A stretch of DNA of 64,000 bases from Sordaria brevicollis (taxonomy: Eukaryota > Ascomycota > Sordariomycetes > Sordariales > Sordariaceae), in the NCBI GenBank assembly GCA_033439795.1, contig JAUTDP010000010.1, positions 2,976,001-3,040,000 on the forward strand. The letters run 5' to 3'. A model generated the notes under the pieces. That model was not told where the DNA came from. It worked only from the letters and a program-made list of their open reading frames with translations, and did no database searches. A program made the translations under genes and the position numbers. Position 1 is the stretch's first letter; each line of letters starts with the position of its first letter. Of the stretch, positions 55,292 to 64,000 are shown one piece after another.

Positions 55292-57595
55292 TCAAACATC
55301 CCTCGCCAACCCCCTCCTATACTCCTCTATCGCCCTCCTCCTCGCCTCCGCATGATCCACCATCATCCTAGGATACCCCCTCTCCTCCAGTTTCCTCCTC
55401 ACTTTTTCATCCCCCCTTCCCCACGGATCATGTATCACCCCCCCTTCCCTCCCTTTCCCCCCTTTCCCCCCTTTCCCTCCTCCCCCTCCAACCCAACATC
55501 CCTCAACTCCCCAACCCACCGCCTTATAAAACCCCCCCCTTATCAAACCTCTCACTCTGCCTCACCGGGTTAAACACCCTAAACCACGGCTGCGCATCCG
55601 CCCCCACGCTCGCCGCCCAGCCCCATCCTCCATTATTAGAAGCAAAGTCGCCGTCGATGAGGTGGAGCATGAAATATTGTTCCCCCAGGCGCCAGTCAAG
55701 CAATAAATCCTTGGAGAGGAAGGAGGCGACGACCATCCGGAGCCGGTTGTGTAGGTAGCCGGTGGTGAGGAGGCAGCGCATGGAGGCGTCGATTAAGGGG
55801 TAGCCGGTTAGGCCGAGGGTCCAGAGGGAGAGGTGGGAGGGGGAGTAGGACCAGGGGATGGAGGATAGGGGGGGGTGGTGGGGTTTGTTCATGCTGCGCG
55901 CGATATGTGGTGTTAGTACCTATGGTTGGACTGGAAAGAAGAGAAGATAAGGGGGATGGATGGGGAAAAGGAAGAAAGGATTGGGGGAGGGGAAACGGGG
56001 GAGAACGGGGGGGGGGAAGAAGGGGGAGAGGGAAGACAAGGGGAAGAGGAAGAGGGAAGAAACACGAAGAAGACGGTCGGGAGGTGGAAGGAAAAGGAAA
56101 AAGACAAAAGGAAAAGGCAAAAGACAAAACGGAAAACAAAAATCCCAGAAAAACAAACCGGGCAACAGGGAAAAAAAGGAACACCCAAAAAAAAAAAAAA
56201 AAGGGACATACCAAACATAAGGCCAATTAACCACCACATGCCTATAAAACTCCCTCCACGCCACCTCCCCCACCCACCTCTGAATCCCCTCATCCCCGCC
56301 ATTCAACCTTTTAGTCCTATTCCTCTCCCTCGCCGCCCTCACCGCCGTCCTGGCGCTCAGCGTCCCCGCAGCAAAGTGCACCGACAACTTACTCGTCCCC
56401 CCTCTTCCTCCGGTATATCTCTCCTTTCCGCATACCTGCTAATACCCTCATCACAGAATTTATTCAGTCTCTTCAGCGCTTCGTGCTCGCCCGCCGGCCA
56501 GAGCGCGCGGAACCGGACTTTTTCGTCGTCGTCGCGGAGTTGCTTGCCTTCGGGCGCGGGGGGGATGGGACACCCGAAAAGGTGGGCGAGTTTGCCCCCC
56601 TGGCGGACGGTGGAAGGAGGGTTGGGGAGGGGAGGGGGGGAGATTTCCAAACAGTCGGGGTTTTCTTCGACGTAGCGAAGCCAGGAGCGGAACCAGGGGG
56701 CGTAGACAGAATACTGTCTGCCGCTGGAAGATTTGAGGGCGCCGGGGGCGACGATGCAGGTGTCGTGGAGGACTTCGGCTGCCATTTTTGGAGTGTCGTC
56801 GTCGCCCGAGGCTGAGGCGAGAAGGCGCACGAGCTTGGCTTCGCGCCGGAGTTCGTCGACTTCGTATTCCATGTTGCAGAAGAGGTGGCTTGCTCCCCAT
56901 TCGTGCATGAGTTGCTTGATTCGTTGGGGGACTTCCTTCCGTTTGGGAACGGTCTCGATCCATAGGGGAATGTTTAACGCTGCTAGGTCTTTCTTCAAGA
57001 TCTCTAGTGTTCGGAGCATAAAGTCCACGCGTATGGGAGCTCGTAAGTGCGCTTCTAGGTCTTCCGGACTGAGGACGTAGAGACAGATAAGCGGTACCCC
57101 GGCCTCTTTAGCCTTTTGACTGGCTAGCCACAGCGCGCGGTTATCATGTAGTCGTAAGTCCATCTTGAACCAGTGGACGACCGCTTGGCGGACTGGGAGG
57201 GACGAACGGAGGGAGACGGTCTCGGACAGAGCGGCGTAGAGCGTCTCGATGGGTCGAGGGAGCTTGTTGTCGTTGTAGGCTTGGCAGCGGGCGGTGGACA
57301 TTTCGGGAGGGTAGTACTTGCGGAGGACGATGCCGTGGGTTTCGGACTCTTTGTGGAAGGGGTGGGGAGTCCGTAGAGGGTCGGAGGAGAGGTTTGGGTT
57401 GGTGGGAGGTGAGTCGGGGTTGGTTTTGCGCTTCTTGTCGACTGAAGGGTCGCCGTTGATGCGGGAGGTTTTGGGAGGCGCGGAGGCCTTGCGTTTGGAG
57501 GGCGCCATTGTTGATTTGGATTTGGCGAAGACGGTTGATGTTGATGAGAAGACGCTTGCCTTGGGTGGTGTTGAGGTGCGGATGATGCGAAACAT
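55292..57595 (-). CDS. phr: CPD photolyase (class I), frame broken at three G-runs
   Basis: Light-driven repair of cyclobutane pyrimidine dimers using FAD. Two exons, 57595-56212 and 55893-55292; the intron (GTATGT..GCGCAG, TACTAAC branch) rejoins NWPYV with CMNKP. The start at 57595 gives an Arg/Ser/Thr-rich leader (MFRIIRTSTPPKASVFSS) that looks mitochondrial. A second ATG at 57508 starts MAPSKRKASAPPK, with a basic nuclear-type signal. The alpha/beta domain begins AVVHWFKMDLRLHDNRALW. FAD-domain motifs are VGEVAWREFYRHV, GYPLIDASMRCLLTTG, HNRLRMVVASFLSKDLL, DGDFASNNGGWGWAAS and PWFRVFNP. The frame breaks at 56,397-56,402, 55,532-55,539 and 55,438-55,444; at each, one more G on the coding strand would restore the conserved continuation. 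About 660 residues if read through. Either a pseudogene or homopolymer errors. Confidence 0.88.
55894..56211 (-). other. Photolyase intron with extreme strand asymmetry
   Basis: The 318-nt intron is almost entirely pyrimidine on the coding strand and purine on the plus strand, from about 55,925 to 56,205. It includes a 16-base A-run on the plus strand near 56,187-56,202. Splice sites and a TACTAAC branch point are intact. Confidence 0.8.
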
Positions 57596-58717
57596 GGAGT
57601 TGTGGTTGAATGAGAAAGGGAAAGACGGGAAGGAAACAGAAGAAGCAACAGACCATTCACCACGGCAACAACTACTTTTTGTTGTCCGGCGCGTGCGATG
57701 AAAAGGGCGATGCTTTGTGCAGTCTGATCGCTCGATCTCGGGGATACGTCATGGTGTTGTTGAATCGAGACGGATCGCGCCCCTTCCGTGCCAGTCATTG
57801 CTTTGTTGTTAGCGCGTATCTGGATCTCGGGCGGATCTCCAAATGCAGGGACATGCGGGTTTCAATTTGGGACGAACGGAAACAGAAGAGGTGAAGCAAT
57901 TCATTGGGAGGAACTGTCCTCTCTGGGGATATCATGTCGGTTGCCTTGCAAACGGACTGTTCTCTCGTTAACAGGTTGGAACAACAGTCACAAAAACAAA
58001 ACATGACAGCCCTTTGGGAAGCCAAAAACACAAAACAAACTGGACTTCCAGACTGATTCTAGGAAAGCATGTAAGACTCGTATCTGTACCATGACGAATC
58101 ACTCGCTCGTCACAGCCTTTCAAAGCCTCTTGTTCAATCTGCGGCATGGAAGCTATCGAGGTAGCTCCAGAATCCCCAGCCTCGAGTGTTGTAACCCGGG
58201 GAGACTTTTCTAGCCGGGGGATGTGATTGTGGACGTGTGTTGGGTGCAAATATCACTTGTCGGTATCTGGATTCGGTGTGTGCAATATCACGATATCGGA
58301 TTTGGGAGGTCTGTCGGTCGTTGAATCGGGGTATCGTTCAGATCATCAATGCCAGTGTATTTCTTTTTCCGAATGAGAAACAAATATCCTCCTGACGCCG
58401 CCATTGAGCCTTTGTGTCCACCGTCACAAGATGCATTTCCGCAAAATCCCAGACTTGTATGTTTTCCCAAACCCAATGTTGTGCGTCGTCGTGGTCCCGC
58501 TGCCAGTATGTTGGTCGTCCCAAGTTCGTTTCCTGCTCGTTTTTTCGGGCGTTTACAGGTCGTCGCTTGTTGTCCAGATCGATTCATGTGATTGTTGTCG
58601 GATAATTTGTCTGAGTTTCTCTCGGTATCAGCCTCTGTTGCTCTTACGGACTGTCGATTTCCTCCAGGCGAGAACTGAGCGTACCATTGCCTCATTCGGT
58701 CACAGAAAAAAGACACT
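57596..58717. other. Intergenic region between eS21 and photolyase
   Basis: Photolyase promoter side and eS21 3' flank. Minus-strand frames across 58.3-58.8 kb are shadows of eS21 or non-coding. Light-responsive elements would be expected upstream of a photolyase, but I cannot identify one with confidence. Confidence 0.4.
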
Positions 58718-59064
58718 TTAGCGCTGGGGGTTCCAGACGGCCTTGAGGAGACCATCGCGCTGGGCAAGGCGGTTGAGGGAGTCGTCGGACTCGCCCATGG
58801 CGCGAACGAAGCCGGAGAGGGCGTAGATGATGTTCTCGCCCTGGATGGCACGGCCGTTCTCGTCGACCTTGGCGATGGTGATCTGGCAAGAACCGTGGTC
58901 CTTGGACTTGATGATGCGGCCCGTCGCAGAGCACTTGCGGGGGACGTAACTGCACCACGTCGTCGTCGTCGTCGTCGTCAGTACTCAAAATGTCAAAAAT
59001 CACAGGGTCAGCATGGACAGAAAAAAACATACAGGTCGACAATTTCGCCGCGATCGTTCTCCAT
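58718..59064 (-). CDS. rps21: 40S ribosomal protein S21 (eS21), two exons
   Basis: Eukaryote-specific small-subunit protein that binds uS2 and helps late 40S maturation. Exons on the minus strand are 59064-59033 and 58949-58718 (intron GTATGT..GCAG, 83 nt), giving 87 residues, the exact family length. Exon 1 is only 32 nt: [10 protein letters not shown] plus two bases. Exon 2 gives [53 protein letters not shown] and [14 protein letters not shown], ending NPQR. Every segment matches the eS21 pattern. It is divergent from SLX4 with 641 bp between start codons, so they may share a promoter region. Confidence 0.97.
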
Positions 59065-59705
59065 TTTGGCTGTCTTGACGGGGTGCTGAGACTGCGGGTT
59101 GGGGGGTGTGTGATCTGGTGACGAGGAGCGGGCAACAAGCGCAGAATTTCCGACTTGGTCAACTTGAATTTTCGACACAAAATCGCAGTTTGGTGTGCAA
59201 GCCCCAATTGTGGGCTGCCAGACGGGTGCACGGACGTTTTTGGTGCACTTTTTGTGGCTAGTGCTTGTCATTCAGTGTGGCTGTGGTTGACTCTAAAGTC
59301 ACTCTGTATCTGCACTAACAGAGACCTCCCAAACTGTCAGCTGATTGCGCGCTGTGGTCGCGGTCGCGGTCCCTGCAAAATGGAAGCCGTAGAGGTTCCC
59401 ATCGCCAACTCCACAAAGTAAGGGTCGAGGATGTCTCTTTAGGCGATACTTGTGACTTGTCTATCTCGGTTGGGTCGTCTCATTCCCGGTAGCATCATAT
59501 GTCTACAGGCTAACACCTGCCCTCCACCATCTCCTCGTCGCTTCCTGTCTCCTTCCCACTTGGTTAACGCGGCGCACCAAGTCGCCAAGGTGCCCTACCC
59601 CGAGTGTTAGTCGCCAACCCAAGTCATTTGCGCCGACATCGCCATTCACCAATCGCATATGCATATGGAGGAGACTTGGTGCTCTTCCCACCATCACCAA
59701 CTGGA
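59065..59705. other. Divergent promoter region eS21 / SLX4
   Basis: This 641-bp region lies between the two start codons and should hold both promoters. A TCGCGGTCGCGGTC-like repeat lies near 59,356-59,371. The SLX4 frame is open upstream to about 59,604 without an ATG. Confidence 0.4.
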
Positions 59706-62700
59706 ATGGCGCATCTTGATCCGATAGACATCCTCTCCTCGTCGCCCTCCGAGTTCCCAGACCTCTTCGCTCCAGTCGCAAAACCACCAGCAAGAAAACC
59801 ATCAACACTCAAAACCGGCAGCAATTCGACACCAATTCCTGAAGATGCAGTCGGATTTGGAACCTTTACAAGCGCTGCTAGTATTTGGCGCATGTCGCAG
59901 GTCGCCGACGTGGACGAAGAAAAACCTGCGCAAAAGTCGCCACCCAAGCCAACAAAAACAACAAAGGAGACTCCGACGATAGCAACCGCGACAACATCAG
60001 TGTCGACAGTAGAAGTGGTGGTGGAAATTTCAGAGGAAAAGCCAGCAAAGAAACCCAGGAAGCCAAGGAAGAAAAAGGACGAGACGGAGACAACACTAGT
60101 CATTGACGAGAACGAACCCCCAGCTAAACCGCCACCAAAAAGGAGAGGGAGGCCACCAAAGAACAAGGACGCCGTCGATGGACAGGCTGCTTTGCCCAAG
60201 TCCAAGGTCACCAAACCACCAGCCAAACCACGGGCTTCGAGGAAGAAGGCAGAGACTGTGAGCAAGCACTTTGCCGCTTCTGCTCATGCAGGGACTTCTA
60301 CGACAGATGCTCCTGTCCTAGAGGAGCCCTCAAAGAAGGCTGTTGTTGCGCCAAAGACACGGATTGACGATGAACCAGTGGACCTAGAGCCGGCAGTAAG
60401 GAGAAGACTGGATTGGACACCACCACCAGATGACAGACCACCACCAGCTGCCGGCAACTCGTCTACTGTCAAGGAGCTACCGTCCTCTACGACTGCCCAT
60501 ACGGAACCACCTGTAGCATTTGGAAAGCTCTTGGATACATACGGCTGCAAACCAGAAGATGATCAGCCGGGTCAAGTCACCAAACTTGATGTGCTTGGAA
60601 AGAGGAAACTTATCGAAATGGTCGCTACCACCACCACTACGACTACCGCACCAGACAAACCCAAGAGTCCAGAGACATCCCCAACCAAGTCCAAGGCCCC
60701 AAAGAAAAAGGCACGCACAATCACCGACCTGGCAACGGCTGCCTACCGAATACCAGACCCAGTCGAGGATTCCGTTTCCACGGCGACATCAAAACAAGAC
60801 ACTCTCCTAGGCTACATTGATGTCGAAGACGACAACTCTGCTACCAAACCAAGTGGCGCCAAGGCAAAACCCAAGAAGCCAGCAAAGCCCAAGGTCTCCA
60901 AAAAGAAGCCCGAGCCTCGAAAACAGCTATTGCTCTCCCCACAGAGCGCGCTCAAGCAGGTCTCGGGTCAGGATTTTGTGTTTGGCACTTCTAGTCAGCT
61001 GATGACGGAAGACACCGACCTGCTCCGTGCTTTGCATGAGTCGATGAAGACGGCCGGCAACGCACCTGATGGCGATCCCTTCCTGTCGAGCCCGGTCAAG
61101 TTCAGCAACATCACGAGCAGGGTCAAGACGGGGAACAGCAAGCTATGGAAGGTGGGAGCGAGGGATGAGGACGGAGACTTGTTGGATTTGGAGGTCTTTG
61201 ATCTGACTGAAGCCGTCGAGGTGCCGGAACATCTGTTGCAGCAGGCTACCAGGTCGTCTGTTGGTGTGCCTAAACCCGCAGAGGCAGAGAATGGAGGCCA
61301 AACCGAGGGCAAGACGCAGACAGCAATCGAAATCATTTCATCCGATCCTGTTGCTCTTGAACGGTCTCCGGCTAGAAGACTCGAGGCTCAGATTAGTGCC
61401 CCGTCAAGAAAGGGCAAGGAACTCGCCCACCAACCTGCAAAGTCTCAACCGCCGATTCCTGTTGCCTCTCCGCGAGCAAGGACACCTCCACGAGTACGTC
61501 CACCGCCACAAGAAAGCCTTTCTTCTCCCCTGCGGAACGCTCGAACGAAAACACCCCCAAGACCAACCACACCTCCACGAGCAAGCGCTGTACTCGACCT
61601 CGATTTCGATTTTTACGACTTCGAACCACCGCCAAGTAATCAAGAACACTATCATCTGCTTGGACAGTCCCAGAAGGCCAGCCCTTCCAAGACGCAGCAA
61701 CAGAGCCAGAAAAAGGTCCAGCAGCAGTCGCAACCGCAGCCGCAGCCGCAGAAAACGATGGCCCCTCCACCCCGCCCAAAGTACGAACTCCTCACCGACG
61801 CCCAACTGAGCCAAAAGATTTCTTCTTACGGATTCAAGCCCATCAAGAAGCGTGCCGCCATGATTTCCCTCCTCGAGAAATGCTGGGAAAGTCAAAACGG
61901 GGTGACTGCAAGCACAAGCACTAGCTTAGGTAATGCAAAGTTGCAGGAAGACAAGCGAAGCTCGAACGCTCACCGACCGGCGTATTCCATGTCAGTGTCT
62001 CCAGACCGTGAACGTGGCAAAACAGTCAAAGGTGCAGACATGCAAGATGCAGAAGCAGCAACAAAACAAAAGAAACCCAGAGGGCGCCCCAAGAAAATAA
62101 CGGCTGCTTCTACGTCTCCTGTACGAGCAAAGGCAGCAGCAGCGTTATCAAAACCAAAACCAAAACCAACTACATCTGCATCAACCCCCAAGCGCCAACG
62201 GCCCAACAGCGGCAGCGGCATCACCTCGCTGTCAACGACACGTTCACCCCACCCAAAATCCACCACCGTCGAAGAAATCCCCGATTCCGACATCGACGAC
62301 GACGCCTTCGATTCCGATCCGTTCGCCTCCTCATCTCCGGCCGGCGCCTCCCCCTCCGCCTCGCAACTCTTTTCCACCCCCGAAAAGCGACACGAGCCGG
62401 CAGAGGCAGAGATGTCTCTCCTTACCGAATGCGAAGAGTCACTCATCATCGACATTGACTCTGGTACATCATCATCGGAAGCGGATCTCTTCAAGCACAT
62501 CACGAAAGCCATCACCACCGCTCCACGCACAACTAACCCAGCTGAGCCGTCGTGGCATGAGAAGATACTGATGTATGATCCCATTATTTTGGAAGACTTG
62601 ACGGCGTGGTTGAATACGGGCGGGTTGGATGGTGTAGGGTGGGAGGAGGAGACGGGGACGGACGAGGTGAGGAGGTGGTGCGAGAGGAAGGGCGTGGGGT

Positions 62701-62747
62701 GGGTGTGGAGGGAGGGGAATAGGGGGCAGGTTAGGAGGAGGTTTTGA
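59706..62747 (+). CDS. slx4: Structure-specific endonuclease scaffold SLX4
   Basis: Regulatory subunit of the SLX1-SLX4 nuclease that cuts branched DNA during replication repair and recombination. A single exon of 1013 residues starts [15 protein letters not shown], the first true ATG. Most of it is disordered, basic and Ser/Pro/Lys-rich. AT-hook-like motifs are at RRGRPPKNK (near residue 147) and PRGRPKK (near 793). A SAP-like helix pair [29 protein letters not shown] lies near 695-722. The C-terminal conserved domain (about 930-1013) reads [41 protein letters not shown] and binds the SLX1 zinc finger. A QSQP-type Gln/Pro repeat precedes the SAP region. This architecture is that of filamentous-fungal SLX4. 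SLX1 itself is not in the window. Confidence 0.9.
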   Translation: MAHLDPIDILSSSPSEFPDLFAPVAKPPARKPSTLKTGSNSTPIPEDAVGFGTFTSAASIWRMSQVADVDEEKPAQKSPPKPTKTTKETPTIATATTSVSTVEVVVEISEEKPAKKPRKPRKKKDETETTLVIDENEPPAKPPPKRRGRPPKNKDAVDGQAALPKSKVTKPPAKPRASRKKAETVSKHFAASAHAGTSTTDAPVLEEPSKKAVVAPKTRIDDEPVDLEPAVRRRLDWTPPPDDRPPPAAGNSSTVKELPSSTTAHTEPPVAFGKLLDTYGCKPEDDQPGQVTKLDVLGKRKLIEMVATTTTTTTAPDKPKSPETSPTKSKAPKKKARTITDLATAAYRIPDPVEDSVSTATSKQDTLLGYIDVEDDNSATKPSGAKAKPKKPAKPKVSKKKPEPRKQLLLSPQSALKQVSGQDFVFGTSSQLMTEDTDLLRALHESMKTAGNAPDGDPFLSSPVKFSNITSRVKTGNSKLWKVGARDEDGDLLDLEVFDLTEAVEVPEHLLQQATRSSVGVPKPAEAENGGQTEGKTQTAIEIISSDPVALERSPARRLEAQISAPSRKGKELAHQPAKSQPPIPVASPRARTPPRVRPPPQESLSSPLRNARTKTPPRPTTPPRASAVLDLDFDFYDFEPPPSNQEHYHLLGQSQKASPSKTQQQSQKKVQQQSQPQPQPQKTMAPPPRPKYELLTDAQLSQKISSYGFKPIKKRAAMISLLEKCWESQNGVTASTSTSLGNAKLQEDKRSSNAHRPAYSMSVSPDRERGKTVKGADMQDAEAATKQKKPRGRPKKITAASTSPVRAKAAAALSKPKPKPTTSASTPKRQRPNSGSGITSLSTTRSPHPKSTTVEEIPDSDIDDDAFDSDPFASSSPAGASPSASQLFSTPEKRHEPAEAEMSLLTECEESLIIDIDSGTSSSEADLFKHITKAITTAPRTTNPAEPSWHEKILMYDPIILEDLTAWLNTGGLDGVGWEEETGTDEVRRWCERKGVGWVWREGNRGQVRRRF

Positions 62748-63246
62748 GTCTTTGGGGAGGAATGGGGGATGGGGTGGTGGGAGTTGGATGCCCGGATTCT
62801 TCTTGTCTGAGGAGGTCGTCCTGTAAGTAGGTATGTATGTTGATTCTTTTCCCTTTCTTTCTGTTGCTAAGCGTTGCTAGGCGTTGCGGGAAACGGTGCT
62901 TTCGTGGTGCTTTTACAGGACACACTGCACGGCATCTTTTCTTTCACAAATTCGACCTCGAAGCACATTTCTGCCCACTATGCACATTGTTCGCATTATG
63001 CGAGGCCGGCCATTATCATTTTTCCCACACACGGATTTTTATTGGAATTATTGAGGGCGTGACTGTGTTTCTTTTGGCACCTATATCTAGCGACTTCCCT
63101 GGCCCATTTCCCTTGTTCGTTTTTCTTTTTTTCTCCATCATTCTCAACAGCGTCACACACACACACACACACACACGCCCGATCACACACTCGATCAAAC
63201 TCACTATTAACTCAGTGTTGCTGCTGTTAGAATAATCCCCATCACC
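62748..63246. other. Intergenic region with (CA)n microsatellite
   Basis: 3' flank of SLX4 and promoter/leader of the secreted-protein gene. It contains a CA dinucleotide run at about 63,154-63,175. The plus frame at 62,837-63,235 has a hydrophobic stretch but no other support. Confidence 0.45.
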
Positions 63247-64000
63247 ATGTTGTTCTTCCCATGCTCTCTTTTGGCCCTCGTGCCACTGGTCTCCTCCGTC
63301 TCCGCAACCATGCAAATGGTAACAACAACCACTCCTCTCGTCGTGCCCTCCGTCGTCACCGTGACCGAGACCGAGACTCCCTCCGCCGCCGCCGCCGCCG
63401 CCACCTTCAACGACCACCACCACCACCACCTTGCTGCTGCTCGTGCCCTCACCCTGGGAGCAAACTGGAACCTGGGCAACAAAAACAACCACAACAACAA
63501 TAAGTGGACCACCATCGTCGGCACCCGCAAGCCCACCAACAGCCTTCCCTACGGTGCCTATCCTCCTCCTTCTCCTCCTTCTCCTCCCGTCACGCTCTCG
63601 CTCGCATGGCCATGGCCTGGCACCAAGATGACCACCCTGGTCGGTACTCGCAGCAAGCCTCCTCGAGCTCCTGTCTCTGTCTCTGTCTCTGTCTCTGTCT
63701 CTGTCTCTGTCTCTGCCCCGACTCTTGTTGCTCTTGCTGCTCCCCCTGTCGACGCTGTCGTTGCCCATGCTCGTGCCCATGCTCGTGTGGAGAGTCCCAA
63801 TGCTGCTGCTGCTGCTGGTGGTGCTGCTGCTGATGCTGCTGCTGCTGGTGCTCCCGCCGCCGCCGACGATAGCTCGTTTGCCGCCGAGAATACCTCGTTT
63901 GCCGCCGAGAATACCTCGTTTGCCGCCGACGATGGCTCGTTTGCCGCCGACGATGGCTCTTTTTCATCTTCTTCCGTCCGGTCTTTTTCTTCTTCTTCCT
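63247..64000 (+). CDS. Secreted low-complexity protein, partial at window edge
   Basis: The frame is open from ATG 63247 (ATCACC before ATG) to the window end, at least 251 codons. The start MLFFPCSLLALVPLVSSVSA is a signal peptide. Then come Thr/Val sequence with a TETET run, an Ala run, five His, and Asn-rich sequence. Two related motifs follow, WTTIVGTRKP and MTTLVGTRSKP, separated by a Pro-rich spacer. Next are Val-Ser dipeptides from a GTCTCT repeat (63,672-63,714), an Ala/His/Arg stretch, poly-Ala, and four 7-residue repeats (SFAAENT twice, SFAADDG twice; 63,889-63,957), then a Ser/Phe tail. I do not recognise a family. Composition fits a cell-surface or cell-wall protein; a GPI anchor cannot be judged because the end is missing. 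Confidence 0.65.
   Translation, partial: MLFFPCSLLALVPLVSSVSATMQMVTTTTPLVVPSVVTVTETETPSAAAAAATFNDHHHHHLAAARALTLGANWNLGNKNNHNNNKWTTIVGTRKPTNSLPYGAYPPPSPPSPPVTLSLAWPWPGTKMTTLVGTRSKPPRAPVSVSVSVSVSVSVSAPTLVALAAPPVDAVVAHARAHARVESPNAAAAAGGAAADAAAAGAPAAADDSSFAAENTSFAAENTSFAADDGSFAADDGSFSSSSVRSFSSSS

Noticed and set aside
56357..56395. GTAAGT at the photolyase break as a splice donor
   Set aside because: A perfect donor sequence lies at the break, but the residues immediately after it (KLSVHFAAGTLS) are conserved in photolyases and cannot be intronic.
59604..59705. Upstream extension of SLX4
   Set aside because: The frame is open but begins without an ATG; the first true ATG at 59,706 gives the plausible N-terminus [10 protein letters not shown].

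Overview
This 64 kb window reads as nuclear DNA of a filamentous ascomycete, most likely Sordariaceae (Neurospora/Sordaria relatives). Genes carry short GT..AG introns with CTAAC-type branch points, A at -3 before most ATGs, and C-ending codons in the highly expressed genes. A 15.5 kb AT-rich block bears the signature of repeat-induced point mutation (RIP). The photolyase N-terminus closely resembles, from memory, the Neurospora enzyme. No database search was possible, so all names come from reading motifs.

Left arm (1-20 kb): a PER1/PGAP3-type GPI-remodelling membrane protein in four exons; an imperfect tandem repeat; a 1051-residue protein of unknown function on the minus strand; two small unrecognised genes transcribed divergently; an RCR-type single-pass membrane protein in three exons; ribosomal protein uS9 (S16) with a 15-nt internal exon; and an Arl8-type small GTPase in four exons. 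Intergenic stretches of 1-3 kb separate them and show no credible genes.

Centre (about 20.0-35.5 kb): gene-free, RIP-mutated DNA. It contains an 11.6 kb decayed Ty3/gypsy retrotransposon on the minus strand (243-bp LTRs, 5-bp target duplication ATAAT, recognisable reverse transcriptase and integrase remnants). Its 5' end has a duplicated LTR plus 12 adjacent bases. A separate, better preserved solo LTR in opposite orientation has its own target duplication (TACGT).

Right arm (35.5-64 kb): the second-largest subunit of RNA polymerase I; a secreted tyrosinase; a Nudix hydrolase with a likely mitochondrial leader, nearly touching a convergent EryCIII-like glycosyltransferase; a seven-helix fungal rhodopsin-domain (PTH11-like) protein with a Gly-His repeat tail; a CPD photolyase whose frame is broken at three G-runs; ribosomal protein eS21; the SLX4 nuclease scaffold; and the start of a secreted low-complexity protein running off the right edge.

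The genes do not form one pathway or cluster. They are mostly housekeeping functions: ribosome and rRNA synthesis (RPA2, uS9, eS21), DNA repair (photolyase, SLX4), and membrane or secretory functions (PER1, RCR, Arl8). The most noteworthy structures are the RIP block with its nested LTR history, the broken photolyase, and small exons that single-frame ORF calling would miss.
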